From positions 3,550,001 through 3,614,000 of the forward strand of contig NZ_CP039852.1 in NCBI RefSeq assembly GCF_006228385.1: 64,000 bases of DNA, read 5' to 3'. The notes below the pieces were generated by a model. That model was not told where the DNA came from, searched no databases, and was given only the letters and a program-made list of their open reading frames with translations. How positions within the stretch are numbered: the first letter of the stretch is position 1; the number at the start of each line of letters is the position of its first letter. Of this stretch, positions 35,020-45,216 are shown piece by piece. The DNA comes from Salinimonas iocasae. Its GTDB lineage: Bacteria; Pseudomonadota; Gammaproteobacteria; Enterobacterales; Alteromonadaceae. Both the position numbers and the translations under genes were made by a program.

Positions 35020-36312
35020 TTAATGTAGCTTGAATTTTGGTCTTACAATATTGCTCACTTTGCGGCTTAGCAGGGTCATCAGACCTTTTAACCATCCATG
35101 CACCGTAAACTGATGATTGTTATAAAGTGATACATATACCAGTTTTGCCAGCCGTCCCTCTATAAACATACTGCTGTTAGACAACGCGCCCATCAGGCTG
35201 CCTACAGTGCTGTATCGGCTTAAATGGACCAGTGAGCCATAATCCTTATACGTGAAGGTTTCCAACGGCTTATTTTTAAACAGGTTGATTATATTTTTAC
35301 CTGCGGTACTGGCCATTTGGTGTGCAGACTGGGCACGGGGAGGCACCCACGAGCCATCTTCCTGTTCAAAGCCGGCGCAATCACCGATAACAAAAATATG
35401 ATCATCGATGGTACTTTGAAGATGCTTATTCACCAGAATCTGATTCGCTTTGTTGGTTTCAAAAACATCCATATCTACCAGAAAATCAGGGGCCTTTACA
35501 CCGGCCGACCACACCATCAAATCCGCTTTTATCAGCTCATCTTCACTGGTAATAAAGCCTTCTTCTGTGGCTTTTGAGACCATCGTCCCCTCTCGCAGGG
35601 TAATACCCAGTTTTTTGAGCGCCTGCTTCGCGGAGCCGGCTATTTTCTCAGGCAACGCCGGAAGAATGCGTTTACCGGCCTCAATGATGGTCACGTTCAG
35701 CCGCTCGGATGACATGTCCGGCATACCATACGCTTTGGCAAGGTTGGCGATGTGATGAAGCTGAGCGGCAAGCTCAGTACCGGTTGCGCCCGCACCGACA
35801 ATCCCTACCTGCAACGTAGTTTTATCAACCTCTGACTGATTGATACGTAATAATTGATTGAGTAGCGCTCTGTGAAACTGTTCAGCCTGATCCAGTGAAT
35901 CAAGTGTAAAGCAGTAATCCTTCACACCCGGCGTGCCAAAGTCGTTACAAACACTTCCCATTGCCAGCACCAAATAATCATAATTGATGTGGCGCTCAGG
36001 AAGAATTTCATGTCCCTTTTCATCATTGAGAGTATTGAGCACGATATGTTTATCGTCGGGGTTGATATGGGTCAGCTCACCCAGTTCAAAACGATAATGA
36101 TGCTTTACAGCATGCATGCGGTAGTCGACGCCATCTGAGCTTTTATCAATCACTCCTGCCGCAACTTCGTGGAGTAACGGCTTCCACACATGAGTGCGCG
36201 AGCGATCGACCAGTATGATTTCGGCTTTTTCTGATTTCCCCAGTGACTTACTTAACCGGGTGACCAGCTCCAATCCTCCGGCGCCACCACCTACAACAAC
36301 TATACGTTTCAT
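35020..36312 (-). CDS. ndh: Type II NADH dehydrogenase (NDH-2)
   Basis: 430 residues from the ATG at 36312 (E. coli Ndh 434). The FAD-binding motif is VVVGGGAGGLEL at the N-terminus; the NADH-binding motif is VGIVGAGATGTELAAQL; the conserved second FAD motif is IFVIGDCAGFE with the quinone-site segment RAQSAHQMAS. Non-proton-pumping, peripheral inner-membrane enzyme that feeds electrons from NADH to quinone. In this window it can supply quinol to cytochrome bd. The start upstream at 36378 lies before the FAD motif without homology and is rejected. Confidence 0.93.
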   Translation of the reverse strand: MKRIVVVGGGAGGLELVTRLSKSLGKSEKAEIILVDRSRTHVWKPLLHEVAAGVIDKSSDGVDYRMHAVKHHYRFELGELTHINPDDKHIVLNTLNDEKGHEILPERHINYDYLVLAMGSVCNDFGTPGVKDYCFTLDSLDQAEQFHRALLNQLLRINQSEVDKTTLQVGIVGAGATGTELAAQLHHIANLAKAYGMPDMSSERLNVTIIEAGKRILPALPEKIAGSAKQALKKLGITLREGTMVSKATEEGFITSEDELIKADLMVWSAGVKAPDFLVDMDVFETNKANQILVNKHLQSTIDDHIFVIGDCAGFEQEDGSWVPPRAQSAHQMASTAGKNIINLFKNKPLETFTYKDYGSLVHLSRYSTVGSLMGALSNSSMFIEGRLAKLVYVSLYNNHQFTVHGWLKGLMTLLSRKVSNIVRPKFKLH

Positions 36313-36658
36313 ATTTAAACCTGTTTGTAATCGTTCCAGCCATACACACTCCATGAATATGTATGGCTGGGGCGACACTCAGGTTTGCTCTTACAGTCCG
36401 CACTCCTTGTATGTACGGCTAAATAGAATGATCAGTCTTGCAGATTTCTCTTATATTGACCTAAAAAGCAGCCGGGTGCGAATAAACCCATATCAATTTG
36501 AAAATAAAACAAATTCAGATGATTTTTCTGAAGATTTTATATGTAACGCTACCTTGCAAGACATCAGTGATTCATACCGCCGAACGGTATAAGGTTCAAA
36601 AAGGCCGGACACTTGCATCGGGCGGCAGCAAAGTTTGTAAACCAAAGGACATTGAATT
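36313..36658. other. Divergent intergenic region between ndh and the DUF2721 gene
   Basis: 346 bp holding the divergent promoters of both genes. I see no gene or clear operator in it. Confidence 0.5.
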
Positions 36659-37135
36659 GTGGATACCTTAATTCCCAGTCTGTCACAACTGATTGAGTTC
36701 TCCGTCGCCCCGGTTTTCCTGCTCACGGGTATTGCCGGATTTTTGAGTGTCATGTCTGGCCGCCTGGGAAGGATTTCTGATCGGGTACGGATTGCAGAAC
36801 GTCAGATCCAGACCCTGGCGGACCCGCAACTGGTTGAGCGCTCCAAACAGGAAATTATCGTCTTATGGAGCAGAGTCCGGGCAGCTAACTGGGCCATCGG
36901 ATTCTGCGTAGCGTCCGGATTGATGATATGTCTGGTAATCGGCTTGTTATTTGCCGGCTCGCTGCTGGTTATTGATCTTAAAATGCCTATTATCGTGTTG
37001 TTCGTACTGGCGATGCTGCTACTGATATGTGCATTGGTGCTGTTTCTTGTGGAAGTAAGACTGGCAACGCACTCTATCAATATTGTAAGAACCATTCATA
37101 AGCCTGACAGAAAGCGTGCAGGTACATCGTTTTAG
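36659..37135 (+). CDS. DUF2721 membrane protein
   Basis: 158 residues with membrane helices at about 15-35, 75-100 and 105-130. The N-terminal LSQLIEFSVAPVFLLTGIAG and RLGRISDRVRIAERQI segments are diagnostic of DUF2721, a family of small bacterial membrane proteins with no known function. GTG start preceded by AAAGGA. Divergent from ndh. Confidence 0.82.
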   Translation: MDTLIPSLSQLIEFSVAPVFLLTGIAGFLSVMSGRLGRISDRVRIAERQIQTLADPQLVERSKQEIIVLWSRVRAANWAIGFCVASGLMICLVIGLLFAGSLLVIDLKMPIIVLFVLAMLLLICALVLFLVEVRLATHSINIVRTIHKPDRKRAGTSF

Positions 37136-37143
37136 TTTAATGC

Positions 37144-37167
37144 GGCGCCTGACTCTGCGCAGGCGCC
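37144..37167. other. Strong hairpin between convergent genes
   Basis: Perfect 8-bp inverted repeat GGCGCCTG/CAGGCGCC with an 8-nt loop, no T tract. It may slow polymerase from both sides. Confidence 0.45.
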
Positions 37168-37186
37168 ATGAAACATTTTCAAACAA

Positions 37187-37807
37187 TTAGCCGGGGCGCG
37201 GCATGATGCGCTTACCCGATTCATCAATAGTAAAGTAGTCACCCGTTCCACCACCACGCAATACCGGCTGGCCTGCCACGGTCTGGTAGACGCCGTCCTC
37301 TATCATGGTTTTATTAATATGCACCGCAACAACTTCACCAAATACCATCCAGGTATCAACATCATGCTGCGCTTTATCTTTTAACCGGACAATCTGCGTT
37401 TTCTTACACTCCATTATCACCGGACTATCAGCAACATGTGGCACATCAATACAGCGTGAAGGCGCTTTTTTCAATTTCCCGACATTGAATTCATCCACGT
37501 CCTGCTCTACTGAGGCGCTGGTTTCATTCATTTTTTCCATCAACGGCTCGCTCACCAAGTTCCAGCAAAACTCACCGGTTTGTTCGATATTTCTGACAGA
37601 GTCCTTATAGCCGACACTGGCAAATCCGATTATCGGCGGCACGTAGTTAAACGCGTTAAAAAAGCTGTATGGCGCCAGATTCACCTGACCCGCATTATCC
37701 TGACTGGCTATCCAGCCAATCGGACGGGGGGCGATAATAGCATTGAACGGGTCGTGGGCCAGACCGTGACCGTTGCCAGGTTCATAATAATGGTAGTTAT
37801 TGGACAT
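37187..37807 (-). CDS. Flavin reductase / FMN-binding split-barrel protein
   Basis: 206 residues. Conserved FNAIIAPRPIGWIAS at the N-terminus and NLAPYSFFNAFNYVPPIIGF form the FMN site of the flavin-reductase-like family (DIM6/NTAB group). It probably uses NAD(P)H to reduce FMN, or is an FMN-binding oxidoreductase toward an unknown substrate. Monocistronic; no monooxygenase partner is adjacent. Confidence 0.88.
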   Translation of the reverse strand: MSNNYHYYEPGNGHGLAHDPFNAIIAPRPIGWIASQDNAGQVNLAPYSFFNAFNYVPPIIGFASVGYKDSVRNIEQTGEFCWNLVSEPLMEKMNETSASVEQDVDEFNVGKLKKAPSRCIDVPHVADSPVIMECKKTQIVRLKDKAQHDVDTWMVFGEVVAVHINKTMIEDGVYQTVAGQPVLRGGGTGDYFTIDESGKRIMPRPG

Positions 37808-37989
37808 TGTATCCCTATCGAAGTAGACATTATTGTTCGTTGGTACGCACTGATGCGCCAGTGCGGATTGCTAACAGGCCGATTTCACTATTAATTTTGC
37901 GCTGCATCGCGCATTTATTTGTCCGACAAAATGAACCTCGGATTATGGTTTTGGTATAAATGGATTATAAGATCGCCCAGGGAAAGAAA

Positions 37990-39045
37990 ATGAAAGCATG
38001 GTATATCGGGCTGTTTAGCCTTTTATTCATAATGCCTGCTCAGGCACAAAAACAAGATGACGCAAGCACTTACGACCAATTAAAATATGATGCCCAGCTA
38101 ACGGGGATGCCTTACCCTTTTGAGGTCAGTGAGTTTTCGCTGAGTTCACAGGGCAGCGACCTGACCATGGCATATATGTATCTCCCACCTGAAGATGATT
38201 TTCCGGTAGTCACACTTTTTCATGGTAAGAACTTCAATGGCGCTTACTGGGAGACCACAGCAAGTTGGCTGCACGATCAGGGTTACGGTGTTCTCATTCC
38301 CGATCAGATTGGGTTTGGCAAATCTTCCAAACCTACCGATTATCAGTATAGTTTCGCGGCCCTGGCGAATAATACCAAAGCCCTGATGGATAAGCTGAAT
38401 ATCAATAAAACTGTCGTTGTCGGTCATTCAATGGGCGGTATGCTGGCAAGCCGGTTTTCGCTCATGTTCAAAAAGACAGCCCAGCGACTGGTTCTGGTCA
38501 ACCCCATAGGCCTTGAAAACTATCTGGTGTACGAAGAGTATCGGGACGTGAATAACTTCTATCGCAGCGAGCTGAAAAAAATGCCGGAAGATATTCTTAG
38601 CTATCAAAAGAAAAACTATTACGACGGTCGCTGGAATAAACGATTTGCGAAACACGCTGAATTTTTAATAGGTTGGGTTCAGGGTCCGGACTGGCCGATT
38701 CTGGCAAAAGTCAGCGCGCTGACTTATGACATGATACTGACGCAGCCAGTAATAGAAGACTTTAAATACCTTGATATGCCGGTAACGTTAATAATCGGTA
38801 CTCGCGATAGAACAGCGCCAGGCCGGGATTTGAAAAAGCCGGGCGTGAGCCGGGAATTGGGCCGTTACGATAAACTGGGTGAAGAGGTAAAAGAAAGAAA
38901 TCCGGATATTACCGTTGTCGAACTTAAAGACTTGGGCCATTTGCCACATATCGAGGATTTCGACAGATTCAAATCGCCGTTTTTAGAAGCGGTAGTAAGG
39001 AAGACGCAGGCAAACGATCCGGCAGAGTCCTCGTCAGATAAATAA
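37990..39045 (+). CDS. Secreted alpha/beta hydrolase
   Basis: 351 residues from the ATG at 37990, which has AGGGAAAG upstream and begins a signal peptide (ending PAQA, residue 19). Alpha/beta-hydrolase fold: oxyanion HGKNFNG, nucleophile elbow GHSMGG, acid Asp in GTRDRTAPG, and His in LGHLPHIEDF. The cap region holds Tyr/Lys-rich helices. Likely a periplasmic esterase or lipase-like enzyme; substrate unknown. An ATG at 37960 is in frame but gives no signal peptide. Confidence 0.88.
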   Translation: MKAWYIGLFSLLFIMPAQAQKQDDASTYDQLKYDAQLTGMPYPFEVSEFSLSSQGSDLTMAYMYLPPEDDFPVVTLFHGKNFNGAYWETTASWLHDQGYGVLIPDQIGFGKSSKPTDYQYSFAALANNTKALMDKLNINKTVVVGHSMGGMLASRFSLMFKKTAQRLVLVNPIGLENYLVYEEYRDVNNFYRSELKKMPEDILSYQKKNYYDGRWNKRFAKHAEFLIGWVQGPDWPILAKVSALTYDMILTQPVIEDFKYLDMPVTLIIGTRDRTAPGRDLKKPGVSRELGRYDKLGEEVKERNPDITVVELKDLGHLPHIEDFDRFKSPFLEAVVRKTQANDPAESSSDK

Positions 39046-39546
39046 CCTGTAAAGCGCTACCACAGATCTGGGCCTGCACCGAAAATCAGTGCGGGCGTTT
39101 AACCTGTTTTTTAACGGGTTTTGTTACTACGGGAGACGTTCTGGTTCCCCGTGGACGATAATGGTAGCGTTTAGCCGCCTTTAACACTTGTGCTTTTTCG
39201 CCTGATTCAACTGGCTCGCGCTTTTGGGACTTACTTAATGAATATCGAAAACACATAACTACCTCTACCCATGGCATCAGGTTTTGCTTTGCAAATAACC
39301 TGGTGAATACACCGGTCTCAATAGCACCTCATGCATCGAACAGACCGGTTGAACGTTCAATGCTAATAGACAAAATATATCTGATTTAAAGTATGCAGTA
39401 CTTGTGCCACGGTAACTCGCACGGTACTGGCTGGATTTTTCAGCCACTATAGTAGATGATAGTCTGATTTAAAGAATCAGGCTGGAAATTTACACGCATT
39501 CCGGGCAACTTTTTTCTTCAAACTTAGCCTCAAAGGGTCTTTTTAT
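39046..39546. other. Intergenic region upstream of gpmA
   Basis: 501 bp. It holds a doubtful short minus-strand frame (39086-39277), and in the gpmA leader a hairpin GGCTG/CAGCC (39429-39445), a 12-bp direct repeat TCTGATTTAAAG (39380-39391 and 39463-39474), and an inverted repeat CTGATT/AATCAG (39464-39480). Confidence 0.6.
39086..39256 (-). CDS. Doubtful small basic protein
   Basis: 56 residues from the ATG at 39256 (63 from 39277). Highly basic (AAKRYHYRPRGTRTS, then KKQVKRPH at the end). An AGAGGT lies upstream of the inner ATG. No family recognised; it may be a spurious frame in a gap or a small nucleic-acid-binding protein. Confidence 0.25.
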   Translation of the reverse strand: MCFRYSLSKSQKREPVESGEKAQVLKAAKRYHYRPRGTRTSPVVTKPVKKQVKRPH

Positions 39547-40293
39547 ATGTATAAACTGGTACTTATCCGCCATGGTGAAAGCCAATGGAACCTCGAAAAT
39601 CGCTTCACTGGATGGCATGACGTCAATCTGACTGACACCGGCATCGCGCAGGCGACCAATGCTGGTAAATTGTTGAAAGATGCGGGGTTTGAATTCGATC
39701 TGGCTTATACATCTGTACTGCTTCGTGCTATCAAAACACTGAACCTGGCGCTTGAGGAAATGGGTCAGCATTACCTGCCTGTTGAGCGCCACTGGCGTCT
39801 GAATGAGCGCCATTACGGGGCGCTAACAGGTTTGAATAAAGCTGAAACCGCCGAGAAGCATGGTGATGAACAAGTTAAAATGTGGCGTCGTAGTTTTGAT
39901 GTACCGCCTCCTTCGGTAGACACTGACAGTGAACATTTCCCCGGTCATGACCGTCGCTACAGCAATGTAGACCCTAAAATTTTACCGCGGGCGGAAAGCC
40001 TTAAATTAACCATCGAACGCGTTCTGCCGTATTGGCACGATGTTATTCGCCCAAGCATCCAGGACGGCAAGCGTATAATCATTGCTGCGCATGGGAACAG
40101 TTTACGCGCGCTTGTGAAATATCTGGATGGCATGAGCGAAGAAGAAGTTTTAGAACTGAATATCCCGACCGGTGTGCCGCTGGTATATGAGCTGGACAAA
40201 GATATGAAGCCTATTTCCAAAGAATATCTGGGCGACCCGGAAGAAATTAAGAAGATGGTGAATTCTGTAGCCAATCAGGGTAAGTCAAACTAA
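39547..40293 (+). CDS. gpmA: 2,3-bisphosphoglycerate-dependent phosphoglycerate mutase
   Basis: 248 residues (E. coli GpmA 250). [18 protein letters not shown] with catalytic His9, the [16 protein letters not shown] segment, and second catalytic His in [16 protein letters not shown]. Converts 3- to 2-phosphoglycerate in glycolysis through a phosphohistidine. Monocistronic with a strong terminator; upstream leader contains repeats (see gap entry). Confidence 0.97.
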   Translation: MYKLVLIRHGESQWNLENRFTGWHDVNLTDTGIAQATNAGKLLKDAGFEFDLAYTSVLLRAIKTLNLALEEMGQHYLPVERHWRLNERHYGALTGLNKAETAEKHGDEQVKMWRRSFDVPPPSVDTDSEHFPGHDRRYSNVDPKILPRAESLKLTIERVLPYWHDVIRPSIQDGKRIIIAAHGNSLRALVKYLDGMSEEEVLELNIPTGVPLVYELDKDMKPISKEYLGDPEEIKKMVNSVANQGKSN

Positions 40294-40310
40294 TAGCTTG
40301 ATGAGCAAAT

Positions 40311-40340
40311 AAAAAGCCGCGCATTAGCGCGGCTTTTTTT
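40311..40340. terminator. Bidirectional terminator between gpmA and the large lipoprotein gene
   Basis: Stem AAAAGCCGCGC/GCGCGGCTTTT with an ATTA loop and A/T runs at both ends. Confidence 0.92.
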
Positions 40341-40355
40341 ATCAATCATAAGAAC

Positions 40356-42863
40356 TTATTGCAGTCCTATTGATGAAATATCAAACGGAACTGTATCCAG
40401 CTTTTCCAGTGTGCGGATATCGCGAGTAATGTCAGTCGGATAAGGTCCGTAGTACTCAACAAATACAGGCTTAAAATCGTGAACATGCATCAGGGTAATA
40501 TCTTTTTCATTTTGCTTGAGCAATTCCCATGTCCGCTGATGATAAAGTACGCAGCTTGCTGACTCGATAAAGCAGGTTTGTGAAGGGCTCAAATTATCGC
40601 TGTCGTAGAAGCGCGTAATGACCAACTTGCCTTCTGCGTTGATAGACCAGGAACCGCTGTAAACCAAAACCTCGTCCTCCTGAAGTACACCGTCCTCGTT
40701 GTCGTCATTAGAAGAAACGGTAAATGCATGCCCATTCTCCTTTAATTCAAACCAGAAGCGGTCCAGCTCTGACTCACCGAGTATGGTATCGTAACCGTAA
40801 ATGCCCGGAACACTATCTGCGCTCCATGACTCCTCGTCAGATTTGAAAACAGCCAGCACACCAGCATCATGTCGATATACAGGTTTTCCCGTTTCATCCC
40901 GAACTTCCAGCGCAAGAACATCACCGCTACGTCTTTCAGAAAATTTTCTGAGTACCAGTGTGCTGCCTTCAAGCGCTTCTGCTTCGCTGACTAGCGCTTT
41001 ACTTGAAAAACCTTCGATTGTTAGAACGCCATTATCAAGGGACCAAGACACTTGCTGATCTGTTAGCAGCGCCGTAGCCGAACCATCAGCGTTCAGGTCA
41101 AATTGCTCGTAGTACGTTTGATCATATGACGTGTCGTCATCCTGCAGGACTATTGACTCTGGTAAAGTCAGATACAGGCGGGTTGGAGCCGTAATCTCAA
41201 TGGGTGATATAGTCTTTTTGACAGTCAGAAGCTCTGTCCATCCGGAGCGTTCCGCTTCGAACTCAGGATTGTCCGGGTAGCGCATCTCATTCACATAGGT
41301 CATGAGAAAGTCTTGCGTATTACCATTATCGGAAATAAGCGTGTAGGTTCTGCTGACTGGTATATTTTCTTGATAGACTTGGTAAGTATCTCCGGCAGCA
41401 TTTGTTTTAGACGGAAAACTGACAAACCTGACATCGCCACCATAAGTAAGCAACAGTTTAGCGCCATCTGGCTGCCAGGTGAAACTGACGCCAGCGTCTG
41501 TGCCGGTTCGATCGGAAAAAAACCGTAGTACTGAAGAATAATTCTGAAGGTCTGATGCGGGAAGCGTATAGAAGACAAACTCATCATCAAACGTCGCATC
41601 GGTTGCTAATAACGTCGGGTCTTCAAATATTTCCTGTTGCGCCTCTTCAAATTGTGGCGTCTGAACCACTGTTTCGACATAGGCGTTCGTCTGCTCTTCG
41701 CTTTCTATTAACGCAAGTGTATCTGTGACCCCTTCTGGTAACTGGGTTTCTGCGGTAGTGGCTTTATCAATGGCAACTTTGATGGCGGTAGCCAGTTTCA
41801 GGACCAGTTGCGGGTCCACCTCTTCACTGACTTCTTCCACGGTTTCTTCAGAAAAAATATCCTTATCCTTCGCAGCCCGTTTCATCAGCGCGTATTTTGC
41901 AGTGGTAATGTTCGATACGGTAGTGCCCGGATTATCATCAATATCCAGCACCCCATCCCCCTGACTGTCTTCAATAAGTGTGTCGACATTAGACAGCAAT
42001 GAAATGAGTCCCGCAGCAGCCTGGTCGCCCGTACCTTTAGCTTTGATCGCCACAAATGCATTGTTTTGCGACTCATCAACTTCCAGCGTAAACGAATAAT
42101 TTCCGCTGGCATCGGTAACAATCCCGTCCATATACTCTTCGCCATTAAGCAACACGGTAATTTCAGCGTTGTCTAAGGGCGCATCGGTTGCCAGTCCGTT
42201 GATGGTTAGCGAAGACGTGATGCGCTTAATCTCTACCGATGTGGAGGCGGTAGCCGTATCGCCATCATCATCCGTCACGGTAAGTTCAAACGTTGCTGTA
42301 GCATCGTTATCAAGCTCAGGTAAAGTTAACTGTAAAGAGTCTGTATCAGTGCCACTAAGCTGCGCTTCTGGTCCGGAAGTCTGCGTCCATTGGTAGGAAG
42401 CGATACTACCGTGATCAAGGTCAACATCGCTGGTAATCGTCACATCTGTCTTTTCTTCTGCAGTATAGGATTCCTGCATTGAGACTGATGGTTCAATCTG
42501 ATTGACGGTAATGGTAGTAGTTTGCTGAGTACTGTCGCCGGCATCATCGGTGGCCGTTAACTGCAGGGTGACTGTTGCATCGGACTCTACTGCAGGTAGC
42601 TTAATAACCGCTGTGTCGGTCTGGCCACCTGAAATAATTTCGGCATCACCATCAGTGACGCTCCATTGCATGGTACTGACCGATCCATCAGGGTCTGAGA
42701 CCGTTGCCGATACAGTGGTTTGCTTATTCTCAGGGCTGCTGCTGGTACTTTGCAGCTCAATAACCGGTGGGGTGTTATTAACTACTTTTTCTTTGTCATC
42801 ACTGCCGCCGCATCCGGTGAGGACAAGTACAGATGAAGCACATAACAAGGACAATCGTTTCAA
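40356..42863 (-). CDS. Large outer-membrane lipoprotein with two PKD/REJ-like domains
   Basis: 835 residues. Lipoprotein signal ending LVLTGC (Cys18), followed by a GGSDDKEK linker. Two Ig-like PKD/REJ domains (about 30-125 and 126-215), each with an SDPDGS- or TDDDGD-type turn; then a carboxypeptidase-regulatory-like fold (about 220-290: ITVLLNGEEYMDGIVTDASGNYSFTLEVD). Residues 290-430 are helical, and the C-terminal 400 residues are beta-rich with no known family and an EF-hand-like DNDDNEDG. Probably exposed at the cell surface; binding partner unknown. Monocistronic. Confidence 0.75.
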   Translation of the reverse strand: MKRLSLLCASSVLVLTGCGGSDDKEKVVNNTPPVIELQSTSSSPENKQTTVSATVSDPDGSVSTMQWSVTDGDAEIISGGQTDTAVIKLPAVESDATVTLQLTATDDAGDSTQQTTTITVNQIEPSVSMQESYTAEEKTDVTITSDVDLDHGSIASYQWTQTSGPEAQLSGTDTDSLQLTLPELDNDATATFELTVTDDDGDTATASTSVEIKRITSSLTINGLATDAPLDNAEITVLLNGEEYMDGIVTDASGNYSFTLEVDESQNNAFVAIKAKGTGDQAAAGLISLLSNVDTLIEDSQGDGVLDIDDNPGTTVSNITTAKYALMKRAAKDKDIFSEETVEEVSEEVDPQLVLKLATAIKVAIDKATTAETQLPEGVTDTLALIESEEQTNAYVETVVQTPQFEEAQQEIFEDPTLLATDATFDDEFVFYTLPASDLQNYSSVLRFFSDRTGTDAGVSFTWQPDGAKLLLTYGGDVRFVSFPSKTNAAGDTYQVYQENIPVSRTYTLISDNGNTQDFLMTYVNEMRYPDNPEFEAERSGWTELLTVKKTISPIEITAPTRLYLTLPESIVLQDDDTSYDQTYYEQFDLNADGSATALLTDQQVSWSLDNGVLTIEGFSSKALVSEAEALEGSTLVLRKFSERRSGDVLALEVRDETGKPVYRHDAGVLAVFKSDEESWSADSVPGIYGYDTILGESELDRFWFELKENGHAFTVSSNDDNEDGVLQEDEVLVYSGSWSINAEGKLVITRFYDSDNLSPSQTCFIESASCVLYHQRTWELLKQNEKDITLMHVHDFKPVFVEYYGPYPTDITRDIRTLEKLDTVPFDISSIGLQ

Positions 42864-43078
42864 GATTTATTCTCCCTTTTTCCGGCACGCGTTGTTCGCC
42901 GCTGGCATCCATGCCGGTAATTTTTATTTATTATCTATGATCTTTCTAACTTAAATTTAGTAGTTAGCCGATACTGTATAGCAGAGCAACACTTTTCCTT
43001 CCACTTTTGTGATGAAATAAGCACCATTTTTCTTTCTGACGCGTAATGGCTTAACACTATTAACTGAAGGGTTGCGAT

Positions 43079-43651
43079 ATGAAGATAGCAGTGGTTTTTC
43101 ACAGTGGCTACGGCCACACAAAGCGTCTGGCAAATGCGTTTTTTGATGAACTTGAGCAGCACGCGGCAGCACAAAACACGCTTATCGAGATTGACGAAAA
43201 TGGCGATATCACAGACGGTCAGTGGTCTGTTCTGGATGATGCTGATGCCATTATTTTCGGCTCACCTACCTATATGGGCATGGCGTCCTGGCAGTTTAAG
43301 AAATTTGCTGATGAATCCAGTAAACGGTGGTTTGAGGACAAGTGGCGCAACAAGGTGGCTGGTGGCTTTACTAACTCAGGGTCAATGAATGGCGATAAGC
43401 ATTCTACGCTACACTACTTTGTTACGCTGGCTGGCCAGCATGGCATGATATGGGCGAACATGGGTATGAAGCCAGCGAATACTAATGATGCTGATCGTAA
43501 CGATGTAAATTATGTAGGCGCATTTATTGGACTAATGGCACAGTCACCGATAGATGCCGACGCGGATGAAGCCCCCTGCCAGGGCGATTTGGATACAGCC
43601 AAAGCCTACGCTAAGCGCGTGCTTGAAGTAACTGAAAAGTGGGTGGGATAG
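43079..43651 (+). CDS. Flavodoxin-fold NAD(P)H-dependent oxidoreductase (WrbA-like)
   Basis: 190 residues. FMN phosphate loop FHSGYGHTKRLA at the N-terminus, GSPTYMGMASWQFKKF as the second flavin loop, and AGGFTNSGSMNGDKHST as the third, which matches WrbA-type quinone reductases. Two-electron reduction of quinones, protecting from oxidative stress, is the expected role. Monocistronic. Confidence 0.88.
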   Translation: MKIAVVFHSGYGHTKRLANAFFDELEQHAAAQNTLIEIDENGDITDGQWSVLDDADAIIFGSPTYMGMASWQFKKFADESSKRWFEDKWRNKVAGGFTNSGSMNGDKHSTLHYFVTLAGQHGMIWANMGMKPANTNDADRNDVNYVGAFIGLMAQSPIDADADEAPCQGDLDTAKAYAKRVLEVTEKWVG

Positions 43652-43747
43652 ATATGATGCCCGGCATTTTTACGTGTCGGGCAACTTAGTTTCATCTATC
43701 GTGTTTTGCTATAATACCGCGCACATCAGCACAGGAGTCAGCGCGGT

Positions 43748-44194
43748 ATGGCGAAACACAAACCCACTGTTGAGATAGTCAGTTACGGTATTTACAAACA
43801 CTGGGATGCCAAATCCAAAGCCTTGCCCAAAATCGATCGATTCACGACCCGGATCCCCTGCGAGCTTGATATTGAGTTTGGCTACATCGTCAATATCAAG
43901 CGCGCGAAAAACGCAAAGCTCAGATACTGTATTTATCACCCTGATATCCCGGACGAGGATGGACACCCAATGCCTCCTTTTGACGGTCTAGAGTATGTTG
44001 GTAACAATGACTGGGATTTTTATCTGGGCGATACATTGTGGGAGCCTGTGGCTAATAAGACCGGCCCGTGGCGCATGACACTGGAACTTGATGGGCGAAT
44101 AGTGGCAGACAAAACGTTTGAAGTAGAAGATGAAGCGCCCTATGAAGGCGCCTCATTCTGGAAAAGGGGAAAGCTGCGTCCCCGCGGGTATTAG
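43748..44194 (+). CDS. DUF3859 domain protein
   Basis: 148 residues, predicted beta-sandwich, with [14 protein letters not shown] near the N-terminus and [21 protein letters not shown] near the C-terminus, the markers of DUF3859. No signal peptide, so cytoplasmic here. Function unknown. Its stop overlaps the convergent acr3 stop by 4 bp. Confidence 0.75.
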   Translation: MAKHKPTVEIVSYGIYKHWDAKSKALPKIDRFTTRIPCELDIEFGYIVNIKRAKNAKLRYCIYHPDIPDEDGHPMPPFDGLEYVGNNDWDFYLGDTLWEPVANKTGPWRMTLELDGRIVADKTFEVEDEAPYEGASFWKRGKLRPRGY

Positions 44195-45204
44195 GCAAAC
44201 CAGTGGCGAGTACGGTTGGCAAACCAGACCAGCGATAACATCACAGGCACCTCCACCAGTACGCCTACAACGGTTGCCAGCGCGGCCCCGGAGTGCAGAC
44301 CAAATAGTGAGATAGCGACTGCAACAGCAAGCTCAAAGAAATTTGATGTACCTATCATGCATGCTGGTGCCGCCACGTTATGCGGTAACTTCAGCCGTTT
44401 CGCCAGATAGTACGCAATAGCAAAGATTCCGTACGTCTGTATCAATAGCGGTATCGCTATAAGCACTATGCTCTGAGGCTTTTCAATAATCGTATTCGCC
44501 TGAAAGCTGAACAGCAGTATCAGCGTTGCCAGTAACCCCACAATTGAAAGCGGCTTGAGCTTATCCACCAGCGAGATAACCGCCTTTTCTCCGCGCTTTA
44601 GCAACAGGGTACGAGTGATAAACCCTGCCACCAGCGGTAGTATTACGTAAAGCAGCACTGATAATAGCAATGTGTCCCACGGTACGGTGATATCTGATAC
44701 GCCCAGCAACAGGCCGGCCAGTGGTGCGAATGCGAAAATCATAATAACATCGTTAACTGACACCTGAACCAGCGTGTAGTTAGCATCACCACGGGTCAGA
44801 TGGCTCCATACAAACACCATCGCGGTACATGGCGCCACACCCAATAGAATCATACCGGCGATATACTCACTGGCGGTTTGCGGGTCGACCCACTGAGCAA
44901 ACAGCCCTTTAAAAAATAACCAGCCCAGCAACGCCATGGTAAACGGCTTTACCCACCAGTTTATAATCAGTGTCAGCATCAGCCCTTTTGGCTTCTTGCC
45001 TACATCCTTAAGCGCCGCAAAGTCTACCTGAATCATTATGGGATAAATCATCAGCCAGATAAGTACAGCCACCACCAGATTGACATGAGCTACCTCAAAC
45101 TGTGAGACCGCGGCAAAAAAATCGGGGGCCAGAGTTCCGGCAACAACACCAGCCACAATACAAAGTGCTACCCACAACGACAAATAGCGCTCGAAAAAAC
45201 CCAT
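44191..45204 (-). CDS. acr3: Arsenite efflux permease, ACR3 family
   Basis: 337 residues, ten membrane helices. [15 protein letters not shown] carries the conserved Cys of ACR3 needed for arsenite transport. Exports As(III) made by ArsC. Last gene of arsR-arsC-acr3 on the minus strand, 12 bp after arsC. Confidence 0.93.
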   Translation of the reverse strand: MGFFERYLSLWVALCIVAGVVAGTLAPDFFAAVSQFEVAHVNLVVAVLIWLMIYPIMIQVDFAALKDVGKKPKGLMLTLIINWWVKPFTMALLGWLFFKGLFAQWVDPQTASEYIAGMILLGVAPCTAMVFVWSHLTRGDANYTLVQVSVNDVIMIFAFAPLAGLLLGVSDITVPWDTLLLSVLLYVILPLVAGFITRTLLLKRGEKAVISLVDKLKPLSIVGLLATLILLFSFQANTIIEKPQSIVLIAIPLLIQTYGIFAIAYYLAKRLKLPHNVAAPACMIGTSNFFELAVAVAISLFGLHSGAALATVVGVLVEVPVMLSLVWFANRTRHWFA

Positions 45205-45216
45205 TTACTGCTCCTG

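Noticed and set aside
36379..36592. Reading frame on the plus strand before the DUF2721 gene
   Set aside because: Mostly antisense to ndh and without homology.
43658..43683. Hairpin TGCCCG/CGGGCA after the flavodoxin gene as a terminator
   Set aside because: Long loop, no T tract.
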